Assembly (NCBI GenBank): GCA_003478935.1
Contig: QUFP01000017.1
Location: 1-64,000, forward strand
Length of the DNA stretch: 64,000 nt
Reading direction: 5' to 3'
DNA from: Firmicutes bacterium AF25-13AC
GTDB lineage: Bacteria; Bacillota; Clostridia; Lachnospirales; Lachnospiraceae
Positions 29,423-38,609 of the stretch are shown piece after piece. The position numbers and the translations under genes are program-made. Numbering within the stretch: position 1 is the first letter of the stretch; each line of letters begins with the position of its first letter. The notes beneath the pieces were generated by a model that was not told the DNA's origin, did not search any database, and saw only the letters and a list, made by a program, of their open reading frames with translations.

Positions 29423-29656
29423 ATGGTTACAGTAAAAATTTCTTTAAATTCTATCGATAAGGTTAAGTCTTTTGTAAATGACCTGACCAAGTTTGATTCT
29501 GATTTTGACCTGGTTTCCGGAAGATACGTTATCGACGCAAAGTCCATTATGGGTATCTTTTCTCTGGATCTTTCCAAGCCAATCGATTTAAACATTCATG
29601 AAGAAAAGAATCTTGATACTGTTATGAAGGTTCTGGAACCATACATCATCCAGTAA
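29423..29656 (+). CDS. HPr-like protein lacking the active-site histidine
   Basis: A 77-residue protein with the HPr fold. The region AKSIMGIFSLDLSKPIDL matches the HPr helix around regulatory Ser46. The active-site loop (normally GIHARPA around His15) is replaced by a segment without His or RPA (NSIDKVKSFVNDL). It therefore cannot act as a normal PTS phosphocarrier at that residue but could still be phosphorylated at the serine or act as a regulator, as Crh does in Bacillus. The start at 29423 has AGGAGGG 8 bases upstream. It is alone on the plus strand with its own terminator, and divergent from mtaB. Confidence 0.82.
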   Translation: MVTVKISLNSIDKVKSFVNDLTKFDSDFDLVSGRYVIDAKSIMGIFSLDLSKPIDLNIHEEKNLDTVMKVLEPYIIQ

Positions 29657-29700
29657 TTTTTTTAACTTAACTTTCAGAGATCGTTTTATCTGACCAATCG

Positions 29701-29733
29701 GGGCATCACATTCGTGATGCCCTATTTTTTTTA
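29701..29733 (+). terminator. Terminator after the HPr-like gene
   Basis: GGGCATCAC-ATTC-GTGATGCCC followed by TATTTTTTTT, a textbook rho-independent terminator on the plus strand. The T-run overlaps the thiI stop codon on the opposite strand. Confidence 0.92.
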
Positions 29734-30918
29734 AGCCTTACACCAGATAATCTCTGCGCTATTAACTGCCTCTTCTACCATCGCATCAATCTTTTCCTCA
29801 AGCTTCTTTTCGGAATTTCTGATTACCTTTACATTTGGCTTTGTAACAGGATGCTTTGCAACAAAAATTGTACAGCAGTCCTCATACGGCTGAATAGATG
29901 TTTCAAAGGTATCAATCTTTTCTGCTACATCAACAATCTCCTGCTTGTCAAAACCGATTACCGGACGATATACAGGAAGTGTGCACACCTCATTTGTTGC
30001 CATTAAGCTCTGCATAGTCTGTGATGCTACCTGACCAATGCTCTCTCCAGTAATTAAGCCATGGCAGCCATCCTTGATGGCAATGCGCTCAGCGATACGC
30101 ATCATATAGCGGCGCATAATAATAGTAAGCTCATCATGCGGGCAGGCATCGTAAATATAAAGCTGAATATCAGTAAAATTGATGACATGAAGCTTGATCG
30201 GTGTTGCATATTTAGACACAAGCTTTGCCAGATCTACAACCTTTTGCTTTGCACGCTCACTAGTATACGGCGGTGCATGGAAATAAACAGCCTCAATCGT
30301 AACGCCTCTTTTTGCAATCATATAACCTGCAACTGGTGAATCAATTCCGCCAGACAATAAAAGCATTGCCTTTCCAGCCGTTCCAACAGGCATTCCGCCT
30401 GCACCTGGAATAGATACAGAATATACGTTGATGCAAGTGTCACGAACCTCAACAGACAATAAAACCTGCGGATTGTGTACATCTACACGCACGTTCTCGT
30501 ATGCTTTTAAGATAGCCTCGCCAAGATCTGCATTTAACTGCTGAGAATCCTTTGGATAATTTTTTCTTGCACGGCGGCTGTGTACCTTAAATGTATAATC
30601 ACCCTGTGGATATACATTTCCCATATATTCCACAACCTGCTCTGCTAATTTGTCATAGCCTTCATCTTTAAGCTGTACAACTGGACAGATCCATACGATT
30701 CCAAATACGTGCTTTAACGCATCCACTGCCTCATCAAAATCGTAATCGCTAAGTGCCTGCACATAGATACGGCCAGACTCCTTCTTTACTTCAAACTCAC
30801 CCTCTACTCGCTCCATTGCAAGACGGATATGCTTTACAAGCGCATCCTCAAACAAATAACGGTTTTTTCCCTTAATGCCAATCTCGGCATACTTTATCAA
30901 AAATGCATGATATTTCAT
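29731..30918 (-). CDS. thiI: tRNA 4-thiouridine synthetase ThiI, short form
   Basis: A protein of about 395 residues that adenylates U8 of tRNA for sulfur transfer. N-terminal ferredoxin-like and THUMP domains, then the PP-loop MLLLSGGIDSPVAGYM (about residues 185-200). The C-terminal rhodanese domain of the E. coli enzyme is absent, as in most Firmicutes, so sulfur would come from the partner desulfurase NifS encoded directly upstream. The ATG start follows GTGAGGAA; a GTG four codons earlier overlaps this site. Confidence 0.93.
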   Translation of the reverse strand: MKYHAFLIKYAEIGIKGKNRYLFEDALVKHIRLAMERVEGEFEVKKESGRIYVQALSDYDFDEAVDALKHVFGIVWICPVVQLKDEGYDKLAEQVVEYMGNVYPQGDYTFKVHSRRARKNYPKDSQQLNADLGEAILKAYENVRVDVHNPQVLLSVEVRDTCINVYSVSIPGAGGMPVGTAGKAMLLLSGGIDSPVAGYMIAKRGVTIEAVYFHAPPYTSERAKQKVVDLAKLVSKYATPIKLHVINFTDIQLYIYDACPHDELTIIMRRYMMRIAERIAIKDGCHGLITGESIGQVASQTMQSLMATNEVCTLPVYRPVIGFDKQEIVDVAEKIDTFETSIQPYEDCCTIFVAKHPVTKPNVKVIRNSEKKLEEKIDAMVEEAVNSAEIIWCKA

Positions 30919-30964
30919 GTTGTTCCTCACAATTCTATCTAATGTTTATGTGAAATGTTTTTGC

Positions 30965-31022
30965 GGGTCCCAAGCTCAAAGCCTTTAGTGCAAGCACGAA
31001 CGGCTTTTGGAGCTTTTGACCC
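30965..31022. repeat. Imperfect palindrome between nifS and thiI
   Basis: GGGTC/GACCC, AGCTC/GAGCT and AAGCC/GGCTT pair in order from the outside in, separated by small symmetric loops, around a centre near 30993. There is no T-run on either strand, so it is not a simple terminator. It could be an RNA processing or stability element in the nifS-thiI transcript, or a dispersed repeat. Confidence 0.6.
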
Positions 31023-31032
31023 TGGTATCATT

Positions 31033-32210
31033 CTATCGTCTTGTATAACGGCGAAGCATTGGAAGCAGCTCCTTTAATGCCGCAAGTGCCTCGTCTAATT
31101 CTTCTTTGGTTGTATTCTCACAGAAGGAAAAACGAAGCGTTCCCTCAATAAGCTTTTTATCTAGCCCAATTGCCTGCAGAGTACTTGAAAGTGCGGATGG
31201 TTAGATGAGCATGCACTTCCAGATGACACATAAATGCCGCGGTCGCTGAGTGCATTTAAAAGCACCTCGCTTCTGACACCTGAAAAGCTAACACTTACGA
31301 TATGCGGTGCTCGTCTTTCCAGACATTCATCGCCATCCACAGTCTCATCCCAGCCATTTACGGTAATGCCTTCTAGCTTATGAATGCCCTCCAAAAAATA
31401 GCGGCGAAGCTCATTTAAATGTGCTTTCTTCTGTTCAAAGTTCTGGTAGGCAAGCTGCGCTGCCAGTCCCATACCTGCTGCACCAGGTACATTTTCAGTT
31501 CCTGAACGCATACCAGACTGCTGACCGCCTCCAAAGATGATTGGATGAAGATTAACCTTGCTGCTGCAATATAAAAAGCCTGCTCCCTTTGGACCATGGA
31601 ATTTATGTGAGCTGACAGACAAAAGATCAATTCCCTGCTGCTTTGGACGAATCATCACCTTGCCATATGCCTGAATGGCATCCACATGAAATACAGCGCC
31701 TGGAACAGTCGCATGAACCAGCTTTGCAGCTTCCTCTACAGGCTGAATTGTTCCAATCTCATTATTTACATACATGATTGATACAAGAATGGTATCAGGT
31801 GTAAGTGCTTCCTTTAAATCTTCTAAAGAGATCTGTCCTCTGCTGTCAACTGAAAGAAATGTGATGCGAAAGCCCTGCTCCTCCAAAAAAGAAGCCGTTG
31901 CCTTGACACTTGGATGCTCGACTGCTGTTGTAATGATATGGTTTCCCTTTCTCTTTGCAGCAAGTGCCGTTCCAATAAGTGCCATATTGTTGGACTCCGT
32001 ACCGCCAGAGGTAATGATAAGCTCCTTTGGATCAACCTTTAAAGTAGCAGCAATTTTCTGTCTTGCTTCCTTGATATAGCCCTCTGCCACAACACCCTTT
32101 TGATGACGTGATGATGGATTTCCAAAATCAACATCCATCAATTTTTTCATCAGCTCCTGCACCTGTGCATCTACACGGGTCGTTGCTGAATTATCCAAAT
32201 ATGCTTCCAT
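31033..32210 (-). CDS. Cysteine desulfurase (NifS/IscS type), one-base frameshift
   Basis: A PLP-dependent desulfurase of about 392 residues that supplies persulfide sulfur. Opening AYLDNSATTRVD, the HVDAIQAYGK aspartate loop, the PLP-lysine SVSSHKFHGPKGAGFLY and the active-site cysteine loop SSGSACSSNHPH are all present. As given, the frame stops at 31161 after a scrambled tail. Restoring one base at about 31190 continues as STLQAIGLDKKLIEGTLRFSF to a stop at 31033-31035. Upstream of and co-directional with thiI, so tRNA thiolation is the expected main role, although supply to iron-sulfur clusters is possible. Confidence 0.92.
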
Positions 32211-32213
32211 TTT

Positions 32214-32948
32214 TTATTCCTCCAATACGTATCCAAGCATGGCAAGCACTGCCATTCCGGCTGTTTCCGTCCTCAAAATTCTTCTTCCAAGCGTAATTGC
32301 CTGTGCACCGCAATTTACTGCCTTTGCAATCTCCTCGTCCTCAAAGCCGCCCTCTGGTCCTATAAAGATTGCTACCTGCTCACCCGGTTTTACTGCACTA
32401 AGCGCATCGCGCGTTGCCTGCATATTTTCTGCATGCTCAAATGGGACAAGAATATGTTCCTTATCAGAAGCATATAAAAGCGCCTCCTTATATGTCATAA
32501 GAGGATGGATATCAGGAATAAGTCCGCGTCCAGCCTGCTTTGCTGCACTCTCTGAAATCGCCTGCCAGCGTTTTCTCTTTGCTTCTTCCTTTTTGCAATC
32601 AAGCTTGACTACACAGCGCTTCATCTGTACCGGAACAATCTCATGCACGCCAAGCTCCACACACTTTTGAATAATTGTCTCCATCTTATCGGCCTTTGGC
32701 AATCCCTGAAACAATACTATTCTTGAAGGTAGCTCACTTGTAGTTTCACTGACCTGCTCAATTTTTGCTGTCACTTCTTCTGCATCAAGCTGTGCAATGC
32801 TGCAAAGATATTCATGACTGCCATCGTTAACGCAAATCTGTTCACCAACCTTCATTCTAAGCACATTTTTGATGTGATTTACATCACTTCCAATGATTGC
32901 TACCTCGTGTGCAGCTACCTGCTCTGGCTTTATAAAAAAATGATACAT
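32214..32948 (-). CDS. rsmE: 16S rRNA m3U1498 methyltransferase RsmE
   Basis: A 244-residue SPOUT methyltransferase. N-terminal PUA-like domain (MYHFFIKPEQVAAHEVAIIGSDVNHIKNVLRMKVGE) and the C-terminal knot with FIGPEGGFEDEEI and ITLGRRILRTETAGMAVL, the SAM-binding signature of RsmE. Gaps are 3 bases to nifS and 4 bases from prmA, so it is in one operon with both. Confidence 0.95.
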   Translation of the reverse strand: MYHFFIKPEQVAAHEVAIIGSDVNHIKNVLRMKVGEQICVNDGSHEYLCSIAQLDAEEVTAKIEQVSETTSELPSRIVLFQGLPKADKMETIIQKCVELGVHEIVPVQMKRCVVKLDCKKEEAKRKRWQAISESAAKQAGRGLIPDIHPLMTYKEALLYASDKEHILVPFEHAENMQATRDALSAVKPGEQVAIFIGPEGGFEDEEIAKAVNCGAQAITLGRRILRTETAGMAVLAMLGYVLEE

Positions 32949-32952
32949 ATAT

Positions 32953-33909
32953 TTACTTCCTTCTAGTTACAATTGAAACCCACTCACCCTGATGCAGCAC
33001 ATCAATCACTTCAAACTCTGGATTTTTTGCAAATGCATCCATAACGGCCTGCTCCTTCATATCAATGATTCCAGATGTGATAAAGATACCGCCATGCTTT
33101 ACATGAACTGCGACAACTTCCTGCAGTGCAATAATAACATCTGCCAGAATATTGGCAACGACAACATCATATGCTTCATAGCCAACCTCATCCTTGATTG
33201 CCTGATCATCAATTAAGTTTCCAATCAGAACCTTATACTGCTCTGACGTAATGCCATTAACCTGTGCATTCTCATGTGCAGCATCAATAGCATTCTCATC
33301 AAGATCTGTTCCCACTACATGACTGGCACCGCTTAACAGCGCACAAATTGACAAAATACCGCTTCCTGTTCCAACATCAAGAACATTATCACCCGGCTTT
33401 ACATATTTGCGGATTCCTGCAATACAAAGCTGAGTAGTCTCGTGCTTTCCTGTACCAAATGCCATACCAGGATCAATCTGAATCAGCTTCTTTCCTTCCA
33501 TTCCCTCAGGAATTTCTTCCCATGTTGGCTTAATTAAAAGATCATCAACAACGAATGGCTTAAAATACTGCTTCCAGTTATTCATCCAATCCTTGTCCTC
33601 TGTCTCAGATGCCGTGATCTCGCATGATCCTGCATTTACAAAAGAGGCGACCTCCTCAAGTGCCATCTTTACGGCAGCAAGCGTCTTAGGCACATCATAC
33701 GTATCATCAAGATAAAAGCTTACAAGCGCCTCTCCGTCATCTGGTCCTAAATCTGGCAGTACATCAATAAACATGCCCTTTGTATCATTTGCTGTCAGCT
33801 CAACCTTATCTTCAATCTCGATTCCCTCAATGCCAATCTCACTTAGCTTCTCACTGATGAAATCCTCTGCTGCTGTTGTTGTCTGAATCGTAAATTTCTT
33901 CCACTTCAT
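32953..33909 (-). CDS. prmA: Ribosomal protein L11 methyltransferase PrmA
   Basis: A 318-residue methyltransferase acting on ribosomal protein L11. N-terminal L11-recognition domain, then the SAM site NVLDVGTGSGILSICALLSGA with preceding QIDPGMAFGTGKHETTQLC, and the catalytic-region VVANILADVI. Length and order are normal. It lies directly before rsmE and after dacA (15-base gap). Confidence 0.95.
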   Translation of the reverse strand: MKWKKFTIQTTTAAEDFISEKLSEIGIEGIEIEDKVELTANDTKGMFIDVLPDLGPDDGEALVSFYLDDTYDVPKTLAAVKMALEEVASFVNAGSCEITASETEDKDWMNNWKQYFKPFVVDDLLIKPTWEEIPEGMEGKKLIQIDPGMAFGTGKHETTQLCIAGIRKYVKPGDNVLDVGTGSGILSICALLSGASHVVGTDLDENAIDAAHENAQVNGITSEQYKVLIGNLIDDQAIKDEVGYEAYDVVVANILADVIIALQEVVAVHVKHGGIFITSGIIDMKEQAVMDAFAKNPEFEVIDVLHQGEWVSIVTRRK

Positions 33910-33924
33910 AACGTTATTCCTCTT

Positions 33925-35496
33925 CTATTCATATAATGATGGCGCCTGCGGAATCGCGAAACCAGACTGCAAAACACCATTTTCGTCAAAATAATATTCA
34001 CCATTTCCAATGGTCATCTTTCCAGTTGCCATATCTCCGGCCTGATAAAAATAATATTGCTTTCCATCAAGCTCAAGCCAGCCTGTGTGCAGCTTTCCAT
34101 CTGGGTCAAGATAAAATTTCGTATCGCTGCCCACCCAGCCTGTAACCATCTGCGCTGTCGTATAATCAAAATAATAGCAGCCCTCTTCAAGCTCCTGCCA
34201 CTGCAAGCCAAGTGCACCATTTTCATGCACATAATATGTGGAGCCATTCCAGTTTACAAATCCTTTTTGTTCTCCTACCCCTGCTAATACTTTAATCGAG
34301 CAGACCTTTGATTCTCCTGACGCATTATACACATAAGCCTGTACTGTATACACACCGTTTTTTCCGGCGTGATCCGAAAGACTGACATGATAGGAGATTG
34401 TGTCAGATGTCACCTCCAAAGATCCCTTTGTCAGCACATCTGTGCTGTCATACTCAATCCAGACAGGAAACTCAGCTCTCACAGCATCAAGTCCGACATC
34501 CCATGTCACGGTAAATCCGGCATCATCAATCTTCGTCACACGCGGATGATACACATTAAAGCCTCCAGTCATGCCCCAGTCATTAATCTTTGCGTAGGCA
34601 TTGTCAAGCAAAAGACTTGTATCCTCATAGCTTATGCCTGAGTCTGATTTCATAACAACTGCTATAAGATTAACATCGTCTCGCTTTGCAGCTGTCACAA
34701 GCGTAGACTGGGCAAGACGTGTATAGCCCGGCTTTCCGGCATAAACACCCTCACATTCAAACTCACCTGAAACCATCTTATGACCACTTGTCATATTTCT
34801 TTCTGATGTATACGCTGTTTCAGGAATAGTGTATGTTTTCGCAGAAAGAATTTCCTTTGCCGCCGGATTTTTTAGTGCTGCCTTCATAATAAGCGCCATA
34901 TCATAGGCTGTTGTTAAGTGATCATCAGCATCAAGTCCGTGAGGGTTTGAAAAGTGAGTATTTTTTGCACCAGCTTCTTTTGCTCTCTCATTCATCAGTT
35001 CAACAAAGCTGTCGATATCACCGCAAACTGCTTCCGCTAAGATATTCGCGCACTCATTGCCTGAGCACATCGTAAGACCATATAAAAGATCCCTGATAGT
35101 AAATTGCTCTCCTGGCTTTGGCATCGGATGAAGTGTTGAACTAAGCGGTGCTATCTGATTCAGTGCATTTTCTGACACAGTTGTTACAGAATCAAGGTTC
35201 TTACATTGTTCCACCGTCACAAGCAGCGTCATAATCTTTGTAATGCTTGCCGGATGAAGCTTTTCGTCGGCATTTTTTTGCAAAACAATTTCACCCGTAT
35301 CTGCATTCATCACGCAGTAACCTAAGGCTGATACGCCAATCCCCGGCTGATCCTGTAACTGATCGCTGTCATTTTCCTGTACCATAGAAGCCTGTACATT
35401 TTCAAGAAATGAGCTGTTTTTTGCACTACTTCCAACTATACAGGAAAGTAACAAAACGATCATGCCAAGAAGGAGACTCTTCTTATTCAATCGCAT
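33925..35496 (-). CDS. dacA: D-Ala-D-Ala carboxypeptidase with cell-wall-binding repeats
   Basis: A 523-residue exported S11 peptidase. Signal peptide at 1-25; peptidase domain with SxxK in PASITKIMTLL, SxN in MCSGNECAN, and the third box as GKPGYTRLAQST, where Pro replaces the usual Thr of KTG. A beta-rich module (about 340-420) resembling GBS-Bsp-like domains follows, then four or five choline-binding-like repeats (VNWNGSTYYVHENGALG, GWLELDGKQYYFYQAG). It trims peptidoglycan stem peptides while anchored to the wall. The C-terminal repeats resemble those of the large CAP protein at 51555. The KPG variant deserves comparison with relatives. Confidence 0.88.
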   Translation of the reverse strand: MRLNKKSLLLGMIVLLLSCIVGSSAKNSSFLENVQASMVQENDSDQLQDQPGIGVSALGYCVMNADTGEIVLQKNADEKLHPASITKIMTLLVTVEQCKNLDSVTTVSENALNQIAPLSSTLHPMPKPGEQFTIRDLLYGLTMCSGNECANILAEAVCGDIDSFVELMNERAKEAGAKNTHFSNPHGLDADDHLTTAYDMALIMKAALKNPAAKEILSAKTYTIPETAYTSERNMTSGHKMVSGEFECEGVYAGKPGYTRLAQSTLVTAAKRDDVNLIAVVMKSDSGISYEDTSLLLDNAYAKINDWGMTGGFNVYHPRVTKIDDAGFTVTWDVGLDAVRAEFPVWIEYDSTDVLTKGSLEVTSDTISYHVSLSDHAGKNGVYTVQAYVYNASGESKVCSIKVLAGVGEQKGFVNWNGSTYYVHENGALGLQWQELEEGCYYFDYTTAQMVTGWVGSDTKFYLDPDGKLHTGWLELDGKQYYFYQAGDMATGKMTIGNGEYYFDENGVLQSGFAIPQAPSLYE

Positions 35497-35605
35497 TACC
35501 TTACCCTTTCATATAGCTTTCTGATTATACTTTATTAGTTACTAATTCAATCTAGTCTATCATACCTGTGTAAAGATTGCAAGTGTGGGATATGCTCATG
35601 TTACG

Positions 35606-35740
35606 AAAGCCCTTCGGTGTAATGGTTTCGTCGACGGACCAAACTCAGCAGGTTCCTTTTATGTTCTTTCTTATCTTACATTACTTTGAAAGACCTGCTT
35701 CAAGTGTCCGTCTCGTGAAATCCATTCACCTTCGGGCTTT
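35606..35740. repeat. 135-bp imperfect palindrome between uvrA and dacA
   Basis: Nested arms pair from the outside in: AAAGCCC/GGGCTTT, GGTG/CACC, AATGG/CCATT, GACGGAC/GTCCGTC, AGCAGGT/ACCTGCT, around a 39-base T-rich loop. Interruptions are short and roughly symmetric. There is no protein-coding potential and no terminal T-run. The regular structure suggests a repeat element or a long RNA hairpin in the uvrA-dacA transcript. Confidence 0.65.
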
Positions 35741-35754
35741 GCCGCAATATTGGC

Positions 35755-38586
35755 TTATCCATTAGCTATAACACGTTTTACATAATATCCCGTGTAGGAC
35801 TGCGGGCACTCTGCCACTTCTTCAGGCGTTCCCTGCGCTACTACTGTTCCCCCGCCGTCTCCGCCTTCTGGTCCCATATCAATGATATAATCAGCTGTCT
35901 TTATTACGTCTAAGTTGTGCTCGATTACAATTACCGTATTGCCGTTTTCTACAAGCTTCTGCAGCATTTCTGTAAGCTTGTGAACATCTGCAAAATGAAG
36001 TCCTGTCGTCGGCTCATCTAAAATATAGATTGTCTTTCCTGTACTCTTTCGGCTTAACTCAGTCGCCAGCTTAATACGTTGTGCCTCGCCGCCTGAAAGC
36101 GTTGTGGATGGCTGACCTAATCGTATATATGAAAGACCTACCTGATACAATGTCTCAATTTTGCGGTAAATAGACGGAACATTTTCAAAAAATGTAAGCG
36201 CCTCTTCTACAGTCATATTAAGCACATCATAAATGCTCTTTCCCTTATATTTTACTTCCAGCGTTTCTCTGTTATAGCGTTTTCCCTTGCAGACCTCACA
36301 TGGCACATACACATCTGGCAAAAAGTGCATCTCAATCTTTACGATACCATCACCGGAACATGCCTCACAGCGTCCACCCTTTACATTAAAGCTAAAACGA
36401 CCCTTATTATAGCCTCTCGTCTTTGCGTCAACTGTTGAAGCGAAAAGATCACGGATCATATCAAACACACCAGTGTAAGTTGCCGGATTAGAGCGCGGTG
36501 TGCGGCCAATCGGGCTTTGATCTATATTTATTACCTTGTCAAACTGCTCTATGCCCTTAATCTCTTTATATGCACCTGGAATGGTTCTCGCACGGTTTAG
36601 CTGCTTTGCAAGCGCCTGATACAAAATCGAATTGACAAGGCTGCTCTTGCCAGAACCAGATACACCAGTTACGCATGTAAAGACTCCCTTAGGAAAATTC
36701 ACTTTGATATTCTTTAAATTATTTTCCTTTGCTCCCACTACAGTCAGCCAGCCCTGCGGTTCTCTTCTTGTTTTTGGAACTGGAATCTTAAGTTCACCGC
36801 TCAAATATTTTCCAGTTATGGATGCCGGATTTTTCATAAGTTCTTCTGCCGTGCCTGCTGCAACAACCTGACCGCCATGCTCACCTGCACCAGGTCCAAT
36901 ATCAACTACATAATCGGCAGCACGCATTGTATCCTCATCATGTTCAACGACAATAACAGAATTGCCAAGATCACGAAGATGCTTTAATGTGCCAAGAAGC
37001 TTGTCATTATCTCTTTGATGCAGACCAATGCTTGGCTCATCTAAAATATAAGCCACGCCAACAAGACCAGAGCCAATCTGTGTTGCCAGACGAATACGCT
37101 GTGCCTCACCGCCTGAAAGCGTACCAGTTGCACGCGACAGGCAAAGATAATCAAGACCTACATCAATCAAAAACTGTACGCGTGCTCGGATTTCCTTTAA
37201 AATCTGCTCACCTATCAGCTGCTGCGTCGTGGTAAGCGTCAAATTAGATAAAAATGATGCGAGATCACGAATAGAAAGATTTGTCACCTCATAAATATTT
37301 TTGTCTGCCACTGTCACGGCAAGTGATTCTCTTTTCAGACGCATGCCCTTACATGTAGAACATGGTGTGATGCGCATAAATGTTTCGTACTCTGCTTTGA
37401 TTGTTTCCGAACCTGTCTCACGGTAACGGCGCTCTACATTTTTAATTAAGCCCTCGAATACAATATCATACACGCCTTCCCCGCGCTGTCCCTTGTAGCG
37501 CACCTTTACACTCTTATTAGTTCCATGTATCAAAATATCATGAATTTCTTTGCTGTATGACTCAAATGGCACATCTAGCGTGAAATGAAACTCCTCTGCA
37601 AGTGCATTTAAAATCGCTCTTGTAAAACTGCCTTCATCGGTACATGACTGCCATCCAGGCACAATAATTGCCCCCTGATCAATGCTAAGCGACTGATCCG
37701 GAATCATGAGCTGCTCATCAAACTCCATCTTATAGCCAAGTCCAAAGCAAGTCGGACACGCACCAAATGGATTATTAAATGAAAAGCTTCGCGGCTCAAT
37801 CTCATCGATGCTTATGCCGCAGTCAGGGCAGGAAAAGTTTTGGCTAAACGTCATTGGTGTTCCATCCACAACCTCCACAAAAGCAAGACCATCTGCCAGC
37901 TTTAGCACATTTTCCAGTGAATCGGCAAGACGCTTTTCAATACCCTCTTTTATGACAAGACGATCTACAATAATCTCAATATTATGCTTTATATTCTTAT
38001 CAAGCGTAATCTCCTCTTCCAGATCATACTGACTGCCATCAATGCGCACACGCACATAGCCGCTCTTTCTTGCCTGCTCCAAAACCTTCTCATGACGGCC
38101 TTTCTTTCCTCGCACAACAGGTGCCAGTAATAAAATCTTCGTGCGCTCTTTAAGTGCCATCAAACTGTCCACCATCTGATCAACAGTCTGACGGCTTATC
38201 TTTCTGCCACAGACAGGACAATGTGGAACACCAATACGCGCATATAAAAGACGAAAATAGTCGTAGATTTCCGTTACTGTACCTACCGTAGAACGCGGAT
38301 TTCTATTAGTAGATTTCTGATCAATGGAGATTGCCGGCGGCAGACCTTCAATACTTTCAACATTTGGCTTTTCCATCTGACCTAAAAATTGTCTTGCATA
38401 AGATGAAAGCGACTCCATGTATCGCCTCTGCCCCTCTGCATATATTGTGTCAAATGCAAGTGAGGATTTTCCTGAACCAGACAATCCAGTCAGCACAACA
38501 AGTTCATCTCTTGGAATATCCAAATCAATGTGCTTTAGATTATTCTCTGCTGCACCGCGGATTCGGATAAATTTTTTATTTTCCAT
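35755..38586 (-). CDS. uvrA: Excinuclease ABC subunit A
   Basis: A 943-residue UvrA, the damage-recognition ATPase of nucleotide excision repair. Two ABC modules: Walker [14 protein letters not shown] and [12 protein letters not shown], signatures [15 protein letters not shown] and [15 protein letters not shown], and Walker [11 protein letters not shown] and [10 protein letters not shown]. Zinc-finger cysteines are in CPDCG...CPTC and CEACSGDG...CEVCKGKR. Full length. Downstream of uvrB by 23 bases. Confidence 0.97.
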   Translation of the reverse strand: MENKKFIRIRGAAENNLKHIDLDIPRDELVVLTGLSGSGKSSLAFDTIYAEGQRRYMESLSSYARQFLGQMEKPNVESIEGLPPAISIDQKSTNRNPRSTVGTVTEIYDYFRLLYARIGVPHCPVCGRKISRQTVDQMVDSLMALKERTKILLLAPVVRGKKGRHEKVLEQARKSGYVRVRIDGSQYDLEEEITLDKNIKHNIEIIVDRLVIKEGIEKRLADSLENVLKLADGLAFVEVVDGTPMTFSQNFSCPDCGISIDEIEPRSFSFNNPFGACPTCFGLGYKMEFDEQLMIPDQSLSIDQGAIIVPGWQSCTDEGSFTRAILNALAEEFHFTLDVPFESYSKEIHDILIHGTNKSVKVRYKGQRGEGVYDIVFEGLIKNVERRYRETGSETIKAEYETFMRITPCSTCKGMRLKRESLAVTVADKNIYEVTNLSIRDLASFLSNLTLTTTQQLIGEQILKEIRARVQFLIDVGLDYLCLSRATGTLSGGEAQRIRLATQIGSGLVGVAYILDEPSIGLHQRDNDKLLGTLKHLRDLGNSVIVVEHDEDTMRAADYVVDIGPGAGEHGGQVVAAGTAEELMKNPASITGKYLSGELKIPVPKTRREPQGWLTVVGAKENNLKNIKVNFPKGVFTCVTGVSGSGKSSLVNSILYQALAKQLNRARTIPGAYKEIKGIEQFDKVINIDQSPIGRTPRSNPATYTGVFDMIRDLFASTVDAKTRGYNKGRFSFNVKGGRCEACSGDGIVKIEMHFLPDVYVPCEVCKGKRYNRETLEVKYKGKSIYDVLNMTVEEALTFFENVPSIYRKIETLYQVGLSYIRLGQPSTTLSGGEAQRIKLATELSRKSTGKTIYILDEPTTGLHFADVHKLTEMLQKLVENGNTVIVIEHNLDVIKTADYIIDMGPEGGDGGGTVVAQGTPEEVAECPQSYTGYYVKRVIANG

Positions 38587-38609
38587 ATTTATTATTTTAT
38601 GCCTTTCTT

